Below are positions 10,834-21,049 of a stretch of DNA of 64,000 nucleotides, piece by piece. Source of the stretch: Congeria kusceri (lineage: Eukaryota; Mollusca; Bivalvia; Myida; Dreissenidae). Numbering within the stretch: position 1 is the first letter of the stretch; each line of letters begins with the position of its first letter. The notes below the pieces were generated by a model. That model was given only the letters and a program-made list of their open reading frames with translations, was not told the DNA's origin and made no database searches. The stretch is taken from the NCBI GenBank assembly GCA_027627225.1, contig CM051029.1, positions 7,644,890 through 7,708,889 of the forward strand, in the 5' to 3' direction. The position numbers and the translations under genes are program-made.

Positions 10834-12314
10834 TGTTACACTGTTCAGTAAAAATAAACTACACAAAAAATTTCAATAATTAAAAAAAAAAAACCAAACA
10901 TGTATGTGCAATTTTTTCTCTCTCATTGCGACTGTGCTGTAATAGTTAGCAGTTGTTAGTATATTTAAACCTAAATAGTGTAAGTTGTTAAAGCATTAGT
11001 AATTTGGGCCAAGTAAATTTACATTAAACAATATTCTGCAAAACAATCTGTTCAAAAATTTAAAATTAATTACAAAATTTAAATATTCTACTAGATCTAC
11101 TGGTGAGCGACCCTAATTCAGGATTCAATTAATTTTTACACACAACACTTACAAATCCATGTGATGCTCAAAATTATTTAAAAGGTATCGCTTACACATA
11201 CAAACATTTCCATTAGATTTATCAAATATTTACATCAAAAGTTTACTTCCGTTTTAGTTTTACAACAACAACGTGAATTACACAAGAACTGATGACGTCA
11301 AAGGTCAATACGGTTATTAAAATTATAATCCTGAAATCTACTCAATTATGAGTTATAATTGCAATTTTTTTCCAAATTGTAGTATAATTTAACTACTTTA
11401 ATTGATTTAAAACAACAAAGCACAAACATACATTTTAGAATAATAGTTCAAAATTTAGCACACGATTTCTAAATTTAGACAATAACATGTATTAAAAAAA
11501 CGTAAAATTGACATGTCCAATACTTTTACTTTATTCTAAGACAAAAATGCCTACAACCAAAGAAAATGCACTTAATTAAAATGCAGAACTGTACAAAAAT
11601 AAATGTATTATTACAGAATAATTCAAATGGAGGAATTTAACAAATATGTCCGAGATCCGAATCGCTATTCAAAACGAAAGTAAAATAATACAAAAGTTTC
11701 ACTCTAAAATGTAGAATTAATGTAATAAAATGGTACTTACAGAAATTCCTGATCAAATTATCCCAATATCCAATAAAACACACTAAAACACTTAAATAAA
11801 AATCCGTCCATTAACTGGTACAGTTCACCATCGAGAGTCTACTATCACTGTAGTGGAACATGTACGCGTGATACGATCCTAGAGTGTCTGGTGTAATCAC
11901 TGGATGTCACTGGGGGATTCGCTACTGTTCTGGGCTGGAACGCAAAACTCGCCCGGGCTCGAACGCACTTCTGGTCTGGTTTCAAACGTACTACTGGTCT
12001 GGGCTCGAACGCAGAGTTCGACAAAGTCTACAGCAAGTCGATGTTAGCACACACGCACGTCATTGTAGTTGGAGAATGTCAAACTGTACTGTCTGACATA
12101 CAGCTAGGTAGCTGCCAACAAGGTGGAACACTACAGTACTCTGGTTCTCAGGGCAGAAAACCTGGATCTAGGCTTGACTCTCGTCCCAAAGCTTGAAACT
12201 CTGTACAGCTTCGGTGTAGAAATGCCACAGTTCGAAATGCTGAATCACACGGGTCGGCAGTTGTGAATCCGCCGTTGTGTTACTGGGGTTCTCTAGGTCC
12301 TGAACATCAGTCCA
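10834..12314 (-). other. Retrotransposon 5' leader with short GC-richer repeats
   Basis: About 1.5 kb between the primer site and gag without a supported gene. At 11920-12025 a roughly 28-30-base motif (tctgggctggaacgca / tctgggctcgaacgca) recurs three times and stands out as GC-richer than its surroundings. It may be a leader or packaging/enhancer repeat; this is inference. Confidence 0.5.
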
Positions 12315-12332
12315 AAATCACTTTGGGCGCCA
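12315..12332 (-). promoter_or_regulatory. Primer binding site
   Basis: On the - strand, TGGCGCCCAAAGTGATTT begins two bases inside the LTR end. TGGCGCC complements the 3' end of tRNAs ending GGCGCCA, as used by lysine-tRNA-primed elements. Position is right for minus-strand priming. Confidence 0.75.
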
Positions 12333-12334
12333 TT

Positions 12335-12838
12335 TGTAGCAGGGGTTGATATAAAAACCACTCGTGAATATAGTTATATACTTTATTATGTAGATGATTA
12401 AGTCGTATGATCCAAATGATGGCCTGAAACAATAACAATTATTATAATACAACATATTACAATTGTAATAATAGTAATTTCAATAACTCATTGTAATACA
12501 TATTAATTAATTTAGGACAAGTATTAAATAAAAATATATCAACAATTCAATTCAATACAATACAATTTATGTAATAAAATAATATATATACACTCACCAG
12601 TGACGAACCCCTATAGTTTGAATATAAAATAAGTTATTCTTATTGGCAAATGGTAAATGCCATACAGAGACCTATCTTGAACAAAGTCAAATAGTGAATG
12701 CACTAAGATAGAAAATCTATTACACCTATTGATCATAAACATCTCACTATAAAAGCATGGGACAGACATTAGTAAAAAAACAGTTCACCAATCACTCACT
12801 CACATTGACACTTCTCACTCTCTAATTGGATTAGTGAT
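12335..12838 (-). repeat. Right LTR (5' LTR), outer end truncated
   Basis: Starts TGTAGCAGGGG and parallels 4286-4789 base for base with scattered differences. It ends at ...gattagtg, whereas the left LTR continues about 40 bases further to TTACA. What follows (12839 on) is host intron matching copy B from about 29690. Confidence 0.85.
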
Positions 12839-12972
12839 CGTCCTTTTTTATTGATTTTAAAATATTTTCATTTCAGAGTCACGCGCAAACATTAAATAAT
12901 ACATGATACCCAACCGTTGTGAATGAGAATAGTTTGTATTAAAAAAAATCATGATATCGTTAGCTATTGCAG
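12839..12972 (+). other. Intron of copy A, right part
   Basis: Host intron resumes and matches 29690-29812 of copy B (ttattgattttaaaata...cagagtcacgcg). No features besides the acceptor attgcag of the next exon. Confidence 0.7.
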
Positions 12973-13033
12973 GCCAGAACGCAGCCATACAACACCAAAT
13001 ACCAGGCCATTATGAGGATCTCGTGATGAAAAC
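12973..13033 (+). pseudogene. Copy A tail exon 1
   Basis: 61-nt exon, enters in phase 1 and leaves in phase 2 at AC/GTAAGT, as in B and C. Encodes QNAAIQHQIPGHYEDLVMK; the first tyrosine of B and C is His here, and the second (YEDL) is kept with Gly at -2. Open. Confidence 0.75.
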
Positions 13034-13233
13034 GTAAGTAATTGTATGACCGACATCACTGTAATTATGTGTAGAAATCATATAAATCGGGTAATGTGAT
13101 AAATTACTGGGTGTGTCCTTGTCTACGCATCCAAAGATAAATAATGCACAATATTATGATTCATTTCAACACGATTTAATAAGTAACGCATATTGCAGAT
13201 ATTAACAAATCATAATGTTTGTTTTATATTCAG

Positions 13234-13292
13234 GCAGACTAGGAAAAAAAAACGCCTCAAACACAGAATAAGTTATTCAACCTACATATTGG
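13234..13292 (+). pseudogene. Copy A tail exon 2
   Basis: 59 nt against 53 in B and C. The six extra bases include an A9 run that adds a basic patch (RKKKRLKHR) while keeping the frame into SYSTYILG. Donor GTAATG. Confidence 0.65.
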
Positions 13293-13325
13293 GTAATGAC
13301 AATAATTGCCGTTATTAATTTCAGT

Positions 13326-13371
13326 GAGCCCACTACGTTAATAAAGTGGAGCCCACTACGTTAATAAAGTG
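13326..13371 (+). repeat. 23-bp tandem duplication
   Basis: Two perfect 23-base copies (13326-13348, 13349-13371). Copies B and C have a single unit at this intronic position, so the duplication is private to copy A. Confidence 0.9.
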
Positions 13372-13531
13372 TATTCACATGCTTCTCATTCTGATATTTG
13401 GATGGACACAGGCATGTCAAATCGTTAACGCTTAATTCATTGACCCCTTATTACATCAGTAAATGCCTGAGAGCCACAGTTTGAATACCGATCCCGTCAA
13501 CTATGTTCACTGTTGTTTCTGTTTATGGCAG

Positions 13532-13711
13532 ATGCTCCAGCTACCCGTCATGGCAATAAGTAGAAGACACTTGAAGATCTAGAAGTCCATGAATATGCGA
13601 CTCTTTATTCTGAGGACACTCGGCGAGCCATCATCACATCGTCAGACAGTCAACCTGAGGTCAGCAGATGACGATCGGGAATATGTTAATATGACGCTTT
13701 CTGCACTGTAA
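13532..13711 (+). pseudogene. Copy A last tail exon (stop at ITAM tyrosine)
   Basis: Homologous to the final exon of B and C, but the first YxxL tyrosine codon TAT is TAG (13561-13563). A 17-base deletion further on shifts the frame. The relic of EYATLYS and EYVNM is still readable in pieces. Length 180 nt against 197. Confidence 0.85.
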
Positions 13712-13943
13712 ATGTTTAATTTACGATTCGATACTGCTGCCTGTATCCTTAACGACATAAAACAAATCACACATGCATGTATAGGCAAATGTATTGTATC
13801 AGATGGTATAAGTAGTATTATAATACAATAATTGCCAAAAATTACATCGTATACGCAGCCTAATATTATGGTCGGGTTAAAGTCATATGCTTTAATTGAT
13901 CGATTCGAATTCAATTTTCCATAAAAATAGTATTTTATGAGGT

Positions 13944-13949
13944 AATAAA
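13944..13949 (+). terminator. Polyadenylation signal of copy A
   Basis: AATAAA at the same place as 30782 in B and 61978 in C, about 235 bases after the old stop. Confidence 0.5.
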
Positions 13950-15294
13950 TGCTATATGAAATAAGTACACACACGTCAATTTATATATTTACATTAAATA
14001 AGTTCATTAAGTCGAAAACATTTCGTTAGTTTTTTCTTTGAATATAATCACATGGACAGTCGCTCACAAACACTCTACATATCACCAGTACTCACAATTT
14101 CAGTACACCAATACTGATTCATTGCTCATTTACACCATGTTAATTACGAGTTAAGTATGCGATTTCGTTAATATGTATTTGTGTATTATTAATTGTACTC
14201 GTCCTAAAAAGATCCAATGACAAGAACTCAGCAACGTTCAAGAACATACTTTGACTAACACCACTGAGCATTCAAGGCGACACAATTGACATCAACTAAC
14301 AAATGATGAAATATACCTGAGTATAGCTCGGACACATTAACCATACATTCATGAACTCAGGAGTAAAACTAAGTAGAACTTCTACCTGCCTCCTATATTT
14401 ATAGTCCGGTTTGTTCGTGCACATGTTTCACGTTTCTATCGATGTCATAACTGTATCTTCAGTGGAATACATCGATTCAGCTTGATTCCATTACACAAAG
14501 CAAATTATATAAAGCAGATGAGACCAACAATAACTAAGTACTTAGTCACATTTTGACAATATTTCTGGCATACACATTGCATAATGTATATCTTAAAGTA
14601 ACAATAGTGCATCTGCTGACCATATCGGAATGCGAGCATATATTGTACAATACCATTATTTGCGAAAGTAATATTGAGAAAAGTTTTCCAATTGAAATAT
14701 GTGAACCCAATTCGATGCATGAGTTTATATCTAACATTACAAGTAGTTCATATTGTAAATCAACATAATAATCAAGTTCAAAAGGAGAAACATTCACATG
14801 CACATCGGTAAAGGTGAGTTCGGAATAGCGCTGTAAGTGATCTTAGTTTGGAGGTGAAATGTTCTAACGGAGAAATGTCCAATAGCAATACATATAATAC
14901 TGTGAAGCGGTATTTAAATTCAAACGAGCAGTAATAAAGTATACGTTTGTTACTGCAATATAGGCCTCTGGACTTGTGTTCGCTTATATTTAAGGCCATG
15001 TTTAATGTCACTCATGTTTACAGGAAATATTTACTAACATAACGAGCACAGAATTCATTGCGGAAGCTTAATTTCCTAAAGATAGTCTACTCACATGTAT
15101 GCACATTGAAATTAAACAGTGCCGATAGGATGATATCGTACAACGTGCACACTATGTTGTGTGCACATCAATGCAATATGATCAGTACAGTGGACTAAAT
15201 TGAGATTATATTCAAATATCGCACTTCCTTCATTAAGTATGCCATTATTGTTCGTTTGTTTATAATGTATTGCGTGTGGAATTAAGCCGGGACG
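13950..15294. other. 3' flank of copy A
   Basis: Aligns in blocks with 30790-31800 and 61985-63200 (for example the tract caatgacaagaac...accactgagcattcaag), showing that the duplication unit extends past the gene end. No exon supported. Confidence 0.55.
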
Positions 15295-15343
15295 ATGTTC
15301 TACTATACATTGGTGTGGGTATTGATCTTGGCGAGATTTACAG
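15295..15343 (+). CDS. Isolated signal-peptide exon (distal first exon candidate)
   Basis: ATG followed by a hydrophobic stretch (MFYYTLVWVLILARFT) and a strong donor G/GTAAGT, 49 nt, leaving phase 1. This is the phase required by the first Ig exon of the receptors. No recognisable second exon lies within several kb. It has a 49-nt counterpart at 33940. It may be a distal first exon of copy B or the remnant of a lost paralog. Confidence 0.5.
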
Positions 15344-15585
15344 GTAAGTTACCACGTTGTGATGCTTTTAATAAACTTGCGTTGCAATTACCCGTTGACG
15401 TATGCATACATCGTGTTGCTTATGAATTACGCGCCTTAACAACATTAGGACTTACGCACACAAGCAAGTGGCTATAAATAACTAAATAACTATATCAAAT
15501 GCCACACTATGTTGCGATATAATTGAATTCCAGGTTGAGTGAACGTCCATGACTTGTGTTTAATTTACATGTAGAGCAAGGCATA

Positions 15586-15657
15586 AACACACTTAAGATC
15601 GGTTGTTACTTATGAGTATTTTGTATGAACACACTTAAGACTGGTTGTTACTTATGA
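15586..15657. repeat. 42-bp tandem duplication
   Basis: aacacacttaaga-c-ggttgttacttatga occurs twice at 42-base spacing, the second copy partial. Confidence 0.8.
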
Positions 15658-15659
15658 TT

Positions 15660-16585
15660 GCTGTGTACAGGTTCGTCATGTCAAAAATGTGTAGAGACTG
15701 GTCTGTTTCATTAAAGCATTTTTTCTAAGAGGGTCATCAAGTAAACAAGGGAGACTATGCGAAACTCCTCGCAGCGGTAACTTCCCCATTGGTCTTCTTC
15801 ATTTAGCACATCCACCGCGATTGAAAAACTTCTAGATTTGAACGTGTTTAGGGAAGACCACTATTCCTAATTGAAGTTAGTTTTTAAAAACACGTAGAAA
15901 CGTTGTGCTTTTAACACCAATTTGAAGAATCAGAACATTTCAGCGCGGAAAAGTTGTAATTAACAATTTTGCAATATGTTTTTAGAGTTGTGAAATTACC
16001 TACACCTTACCTATAAATTACATATAATTATTTAATTATATAATTTTATTTTTGTGATTAAATGAGACAATTATAAATAACATTTGAAAGTAATAAGACA
16101 ATGCTGTTTGAAAATGTTCACTGGTACAGTGTTTATCTTCTCCTGAAAATGTTGATGAATATACACTCATTGTAACTGTCTACTATTAAGATTATTAAAT
16201 AAACACAATGTGTTTATGTTTGTATTTGTTAAGCTGAACTGGATGCAAATACATTATATGGCATGATAGTAAATATAAACGTTGTTAGCGGAATTGTTTT
16301 TGATGTTGCTTATTTTTGTTTCAATATACTACATGTAGTAATTCAGCAGGTATTGCAAGTCGACACAATCGTTTAATACACGTATTTAACAATGGCATGT
16401 GTCCTTTAATGACCGCGGTCAGGAAAATAAACCCTATCACAAAATGTCATAGTTTCCACTAGAGTTGTTCCTCTTTGAATTCAGAATAATGAGATCACAA
16501 TTGTGTATCTAATACGTTTTAACACCTATATTCCAAATGAAAAAAGGCATTTATATTCATTTCCACAGTCGTCAGTTTTCCTTTC
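15660..16585. other. Intergenic, nothing recognised
   Basis: AT-rich sequence without supported exons, RNA genes or repeats that I can identify. Confidence 0.4.
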
Positions 16586-16590
16586 TTTTC

Positions 16591-16786
16591 TTATTGTGAT
16601 CATAACAAACACTATGTAGTCAATAGCATTATTGTGATCATAACAAACACTATGTAGTCAATAGCATTATTGTGATCATAACAAACACAATGTAGTCAAT
16701 AGCATTATTTTGATCATAACAAACACAATGTCGTCAAAAGCAGTATTGTGATCATAACAAACACTATGTAGTCAATAGCATTACAA
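16591..16786. repeat. 38-bp tandem repeat, five copies
   Basis: Unit ttattgtgatcataacaaac plus actatgtagtcaatagca, repeated about five times with a few substitutions. Confidence 0.9.
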
Positions 16787-16789
16787 AAT

Positions 16790-19400
16790 ATGCATTATTT
16801 TGTATAGACCAACAACAACATATTTCTAGATACAGGTTAAATTGATAGGCCTTATAGACCTACTTTCTGTAATGGCAAGAGATTTGCATTTGATAAGTGA
16901 ATGTATATCATGGTAATATAATTAGTATATATCTATTTGATTTACGCTGGTATATTATATGATATATATAATTATAAACAGCTGATCATTTGTATGGTAT
17001 TCGACACGTATACCCATGTTAAGAGAGGTATCACTCAACATCTAATACAATAAGTAGTTCACATGGCCGGAAAGGAGACCTAGATGCGTATCAATAACAC
17101 TTACACATTATAGATAATGTATACTTAAGACAGTATGGATACGTTACTAATTATACTGAACAAATACATTGTCTGGAGTAGAGATACCTGTAATGAAACG
17201 ATTGCAGTTTCAGAATCGCATATCGTCATTTAAACGTAGCAATTGTCGAAATATATAAATAATACAAACAACAGTTAACATACATGTCAGATCTCCAGCA
17301 ACAACAACATTAAGCACTTTTCTTTCACAGTTTTACTTGAGTCAATATACTTGTCATTCGATTTTGACGTTCGATTTATAAGCTTGGCAGTATGCGCATA
17401 CATTATAGGCGGAAAAGAACAACGTGTATTTCTATATCTATTATCAAAACGACGAATTACACGACAGCTCCACCATTGTGTCACAAACGTTGGTTGATGT
17501 TGCATTATGCTACTCTAGGCAAACAGGTGCTTCTAATTCACATGTCACGTGAAAATGTAATTGAGTATTATTTACTGTAACGGTAAGCTAATGAATAGTC
17601 CAGCTTTTATGAAAAGGTAAACGGTGTTATCAGTCTAATCTTAGACTAGCTCTCTAGCCAACACAACCACGCCAACGCTGCAAGCTACATTTTACTTTTC
17701 GTTTCATATCGCTGCTACATGGAATGGGCATTACGTATGGGAGCTAAATACTGGTTTCTTATTGTTGCTTTGTTTGGTGTTTCTTTTTTCCGCGTTCGTG
17801 GTCCTTCACTCCTACTTCATCCCCTTCAAAAACAAGACGTGCAGCATTTCACGAATACCGCATGAACACAAGTATAATTTAACCTTAAGTACATATGGTT
17901 GTTGTTGTAAAACGAACACATAGGTTCCTTCTGAATAGTTAGATTTGACTTGTAAGATTATTGAACAGAAAATGTATATTTGTGAAAATTGTGTGTATGG
18001 TTTCACACATAGCTCTTGTATTATGATAAGTGCGTACCATTTACATTGTTGCTGCCATCTACATTATGTACATTCGTTTGTTGTCGCCTGTTCTACAGGT
18101 CCTTCAAATAAAAGACGTATGCCATTTAATTACTAATGACTTAATATATTAACATGTGTGTTGTATTATTTTCAGAAGCAATGTGACCCTAAGAAATATA
18201 TTAATAATTTTACAAGTAAAGTGCGTCCTCTGATTATCGCGTATAGCATTTACTGATAATGTTTTTACTTTATGTAAATATGTGCGATGTGTGTAACATA
18301 TCGTAAACTAATCACATATGCTCATTGTGTCTAGAAACATTTTGCATTGTACACGATAATTCGCCGGCAGCAATGCTATTCAGTAAAAACTTTAATTATT
18401 TTAAACATATTTACTATTAGCTCTATTGTATCGAACGCCTTAGGCTTAAGAATAAAATATCGAGTCCGTTTCCCGGGAAGAGCCAGTACTTGGTGTCTTT
18501 GGAAAGATAATGAGAACGCTTCCTGAGTAGGGATCCCTAAATTTTGCCCCACACCAATATATTTGATTCCCTGTGCTCTAAATACAGACCACTCAATTAG
18601 AATAAGTATGATATTTAATTAATAATAACTAAAATATTTACACATGATTTTGGTGTCTTAATATGTCGCACCATTTTATGGGGAACATGCTTATCAAGAG
18701 AAGGATTATTCTGTTTATTTTGTACATGTATCATCGCTGCTGCCATGTGCAGGGGTTTCATATCGCAGCAACATCATAGAAACACATGGCCGCAATATTT
18801 CAAATACAGGTATGGTGTTAAATGAGTCATGACTAAAAACTATCTAATTATAATGGATCCTAATATGGATGTTGTTTTGAATGCGTTCTATAATAATTGC
18901 AGAGGCTTTTTTACTGAAGAACATTTTAAATTGTGAGTACAGACACCGAAAGCACTGTGATTATGAGAAATATAGGACTCCCACGTAAAATTTTACACGT
19001 ATTTTAGTTGTCTTGTTTTTGCTTACCATTTCCGCCTACTACATGGTCAATTACATCGTTGAGTATCGCCTTTTCATCTTCATATGCTTGGGAGATTGGT
19101 GATGTCTTAGACCCTTCAAAGACAAGATGTGTATTATTTAATTTATTGTATCTAGGAAGACTCATTTTGCTTCTACTTTTGTAAGATAATACAACGGAAG
19201 CAACTTAATAATGTTTTATTTGGTGAACTCTCTGATTATTGCATACACGTTGCTTAAATTAATTTATTCATGTAATCTTCCGTATTGTATTTTAAAATAT
19301 AGTGTACTGGTGGGTGTATTAGTTTTACGATGTCCATATCTATGACGTTATTGTGACAGCAACGTTTTTTTTTTGTTCTATTACATGTAACCAACACATA
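16790..19400. other. Intergenic between copy A flank and M1, with degenerate repeats
   Basis: No supported gene. A worn motif of about 120 bases recurs near 17700-17850, 18030-18130 and 19020-19140, each ending in ccttcaaa-a-aaga-gt preceded by taccattt...gctgc. It may be an old exon or repeat family that I cannot name. Confidence 0.35.
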
Positions 19401-19409
19401 TAAAGATAT

Positions 19410-19501
19410 TGCCTTTGAAAGGTATGCACATTATTGTCAAAATCGCCACCAAAGCCACCAGGAATACAAAACACCCAATGGCGATACCGAAGATTTCCAT
19501 T
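19410..19501 (-). pseudogene. Extra transmembrane exon downstream of M1
   Basis: On the - strand a hydrophobic stretch (MEIFGIAIGCFVFLVALVAI) follows CACACACCAG. It is homologous to 48507-48613 near M2 and lies 3' of the M1 terminal exon. Frame at its acceptor differs by one base from the M2 version. It could be an alternative last exon or the relic of another gene. Confidence 0.4.
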
Positions 19502-19784
19502 CTGGTGTGTGTTGGAAACATGCGCATGTAATAGGAAAAACTATGCAAACAGTTAGCTTAAGAAAAATACATCTAACTTCTATAGAAAACAAATACTTAA
19601 ATGTTATTTTAGTGTTTTTATTATAAACTATTAAATAATGTGTAGCTACATATAGTGTTTTATAATCACAACTTGCACACAGTAAATCTTATTTTAGGGA
19701 CGCATTTAAATTAAATTCAGGTGCCGTGTCGGTGTTAGATGCTTGCTATCCAGAACGTAATTTGTGTTTATCGATTCGTTTGGT

Positions 19785-19988
19785 TTATCCTTTGCCGTTT
19801 AATCTATGTTCTACACCACTGGAGGAGACGCATTCGATTAACACACAACAAATTACAATACTAATTACTAAAGGCATTAATACAACGACGACTCCAAGGC
19901 AAATCGGTGCAATAATCCATAACATAATGTGTGATTTGCGTTTTCTTTGAGTTTTATTTTTGTCTGACTGAGTAGTCGTTTGATATTT
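19785..19988 (-). pseudogene. M1 transmembrane and tail exon
   Basis: After acceptor TTTCAG, a Thr/Gln/Lys-rich stem leads into KSHIMLWIIAPICLGVVVVL and a second hydrophobic run, then a short tail (SSSGVEHRLNGKG) and stop. Compared with M2 there is one extra base near the start, so the entry phase is 0 rather than 1. Confidence 0.6.
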
Positions 19989-20121
19989 CTGAAACGACAC
20001 AAACGTTCCTAAATTCAGTTTTTTACCGATTATAATTTCCATTTATAAAATTATCAAAACTATATTTTTTTATTCAAACAGACATATCTGTCTTTAATGG
20101 ATTTTCAACAATTACAACAAC

Positions 20122-20163
20122 ATTTATCTCTTGGTGCATTTCCTGGCGTTGAAGGTGTTGTGG
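20122..20163 (-). pseudogene. M1 stalk exon
   Basis: Acceptor TTTTTAG then ATTPSTPGNAPRDK, 42 nt, Thr/Pro-rich, matching the M2 stalk ATATSVPETTSGHVK. Donor GTTGTT is poor. Confidence 0.5.
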
Positions 20164-20254
20164 CTAAAAACATAAATACATTTTTAAATATAAAATCGAT
20201 AAATCGATAACAATGATAACTAAAATACAATAAAACAACAACAGTAACAACAAC

Positions 20255-20311
20255 AACAGCAACAAAAGTAATAATAATAATAATAATAATAATATTAATA
20301 ATAAGAATAAC

Positions 20312-20367
<56 letters not shown>

Positions 20368-20418
20368 TCATAATAATCATAATCATAATCATAATCATAA
20401 TAATGATAATAGTCATTG

Positions 20419-20475
<57 letters not shown>

Positions 20476-20485
20476 TAATAATAAT
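20255..20485. repeat. (AAT)n microsatellite in M1 intron
   Basis: Long AAT/TAA array with interruptions (ATC, AAC). M2 has a comparable AAT/ACT/AAG array at the same intron, so the microsatellite predates the duplication or recurs in this intron. Confidence 0.95.
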
Positions 20486-20579
20486 ATTATTATTTTTTTT
20501 ATTTGTTATTTATTATTATATATTTTTTATATGTCATAATATATCGAAATAATAATAGTAATAATAAAAAGCAATGTAC

Positions 20580-20896
20580 CTGGTGTTTTTTCAATGCAAT
20601 CGTCTCTGTGTCGGTATTGCTGGATTTAGAACAGCTATACGTTCCTGACGTAGTTTAGTTGAATTATAAAACAATTATAGTTACAGACGTCAAGTCCGTA
20701 TTTGAGGAAACAGTGTATACACCAGCAATGATTTGTTCTAAAGAGCAGATAATAACTGAAGTCAATGAACACTCCCCAATAACTACTAGATCCTTTGAAC
20801 ATATGACTGTTTTTTGTCCACTGCTAGGCCAACTGTAACTAAACTCCAACTTCTGATTTTTCGCTCCATAATAAGCGTACTGCTTAGAACAGGTAG
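20580..20896 (-). pseudogene. M1 Ig-like exon with internal insertion
   Basis: Begins after TTTCAG with CSKQYAYYGAKNQKLEFSYSW, includes SSGQKTVICS, IGECS, IICSLEQ and AGVYTVSSN. It then reads into a TAA (20664-20666). About 85 bases later the M2-like continuation (SSNTDTETIA) reappears and ends at CAG/GTACAT (20580). The insertion contains a TGACGT...ACGTCA inverted pair. Confidence 0.6.
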
Positions 20897-20988
20897 CTGA
20901 AATTAAAACATTAGAGGAAAAGAAAATACGTAAAGTAACCAAAACTGGTGACCAAACTATTATAAAAATATGTAAACAAACTATATAG

Positions 20989-21049
20989 CATCAATGTTGT
21001 ATGTTGTCAAAACAGCTGCAAAAACGCCTAGCACAGAATAAAAAATCAT
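20989..21049 (-). pseudogene. M1 signal-peptide exon, donor lost
   Basis: ATG at 21049-21047 then IFYSVLGVFAAVLTTYNID, a good signal peptide. Where M2 has G/GTAAGT, M1 has G/CTATAT; reading through gives a stop two codons on. Confidence 0.65.

Larger units (their letters stand above)
4286..12838 (-). mobile_element. Ty3/gypsy-type LTR retrotransposon, degraded, inside copy A intron
   Basis: Two LTRs flank an internal region with gag, retropepsin, reverse transcriptase, RNase H and integrase in gypsy order, read on the - strand. LTR ends follow TGTARCAGGG...CCCYTGYTACA. A primer binding site (12315-12332) lies two bases inside the 5' LTR (right-hand on this map), and a purine tract lies directly beside the 3' LTR (4830-4839). 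The LTRs are clearly alike but differ at many sites, so insertion is not recent. Coding regions carry several stops and frameshifts, so the copy is inactive. The right LTR lacks about 40 bases of its outer end, and the host intron beside it is missing about 0.38 kb compared with copies B and C. Confidence 0.92.
709..13949 (+). pseudogene. Receptor copy A: decayed Ig/FN3 transmembrane receptor (5' end missing)
   Basis: This is the first of three tandem paralogs of a multi-Ig, single-FN3, single-pass receptor. Visible pieces, by alignment to copy B: Ig5 709-1014, Ig6 1125-1417, Ig7 1644-1923, Ig8 2444-2733, Ig9 2833-3154, FN3 3323-3615, TM 3737-3841, tail exons 12973-13033, 13234-13292 and 13532-13711, then an AATAAA at 13944. 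Ig5, TM and the first tail exon are open. Ig6, Ig7, Ig8 and Ig9 carry stops or frameshifts, FN3 and Ig8 acceptors are out of phase, and the last exon stops at the first ITAM tyrosine. A gypsy-type retrotransposon sits in the TM-to-tail intron. I infer a dead gene; it is the most diverged of the three. Confidence 0.85.
19785..21049 (-). pseudogene. M1: single-Ig, stalked membrane protein gene, head to head with copy B
   Basis: Exons on the - strand: signal 20989-21049, Ig 20580-20896, stalk 20122-20163, TM plus tail 19785-19988. It is a small type I membrane protein layout of unknown function. The paralog M2 (48855-50125) has the same exons. Lesions in M1: the signal-exon donor reads CT instead of GT, the Ig exon contains about 85 extra bases with a stop, the stalk donor is weak, and the TM exon is one base out of phase. 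I infer a pseudogene; the start codon itself is intact. The Ig-like exon lacks a clear match to a named family. Confidence 0.6.

Noticed and set aside
11884..12096. 70-codon + frame in the element leader
   Set aside because: Lies in repeated leader sequence of an opposite-strand element and resembles nothing.
20105..20416. Poly-Ile/Leu frames near M1
   Set aside because: AAT microsatellite in an intron; only the 42-nt stalk exon at its edge is credible.
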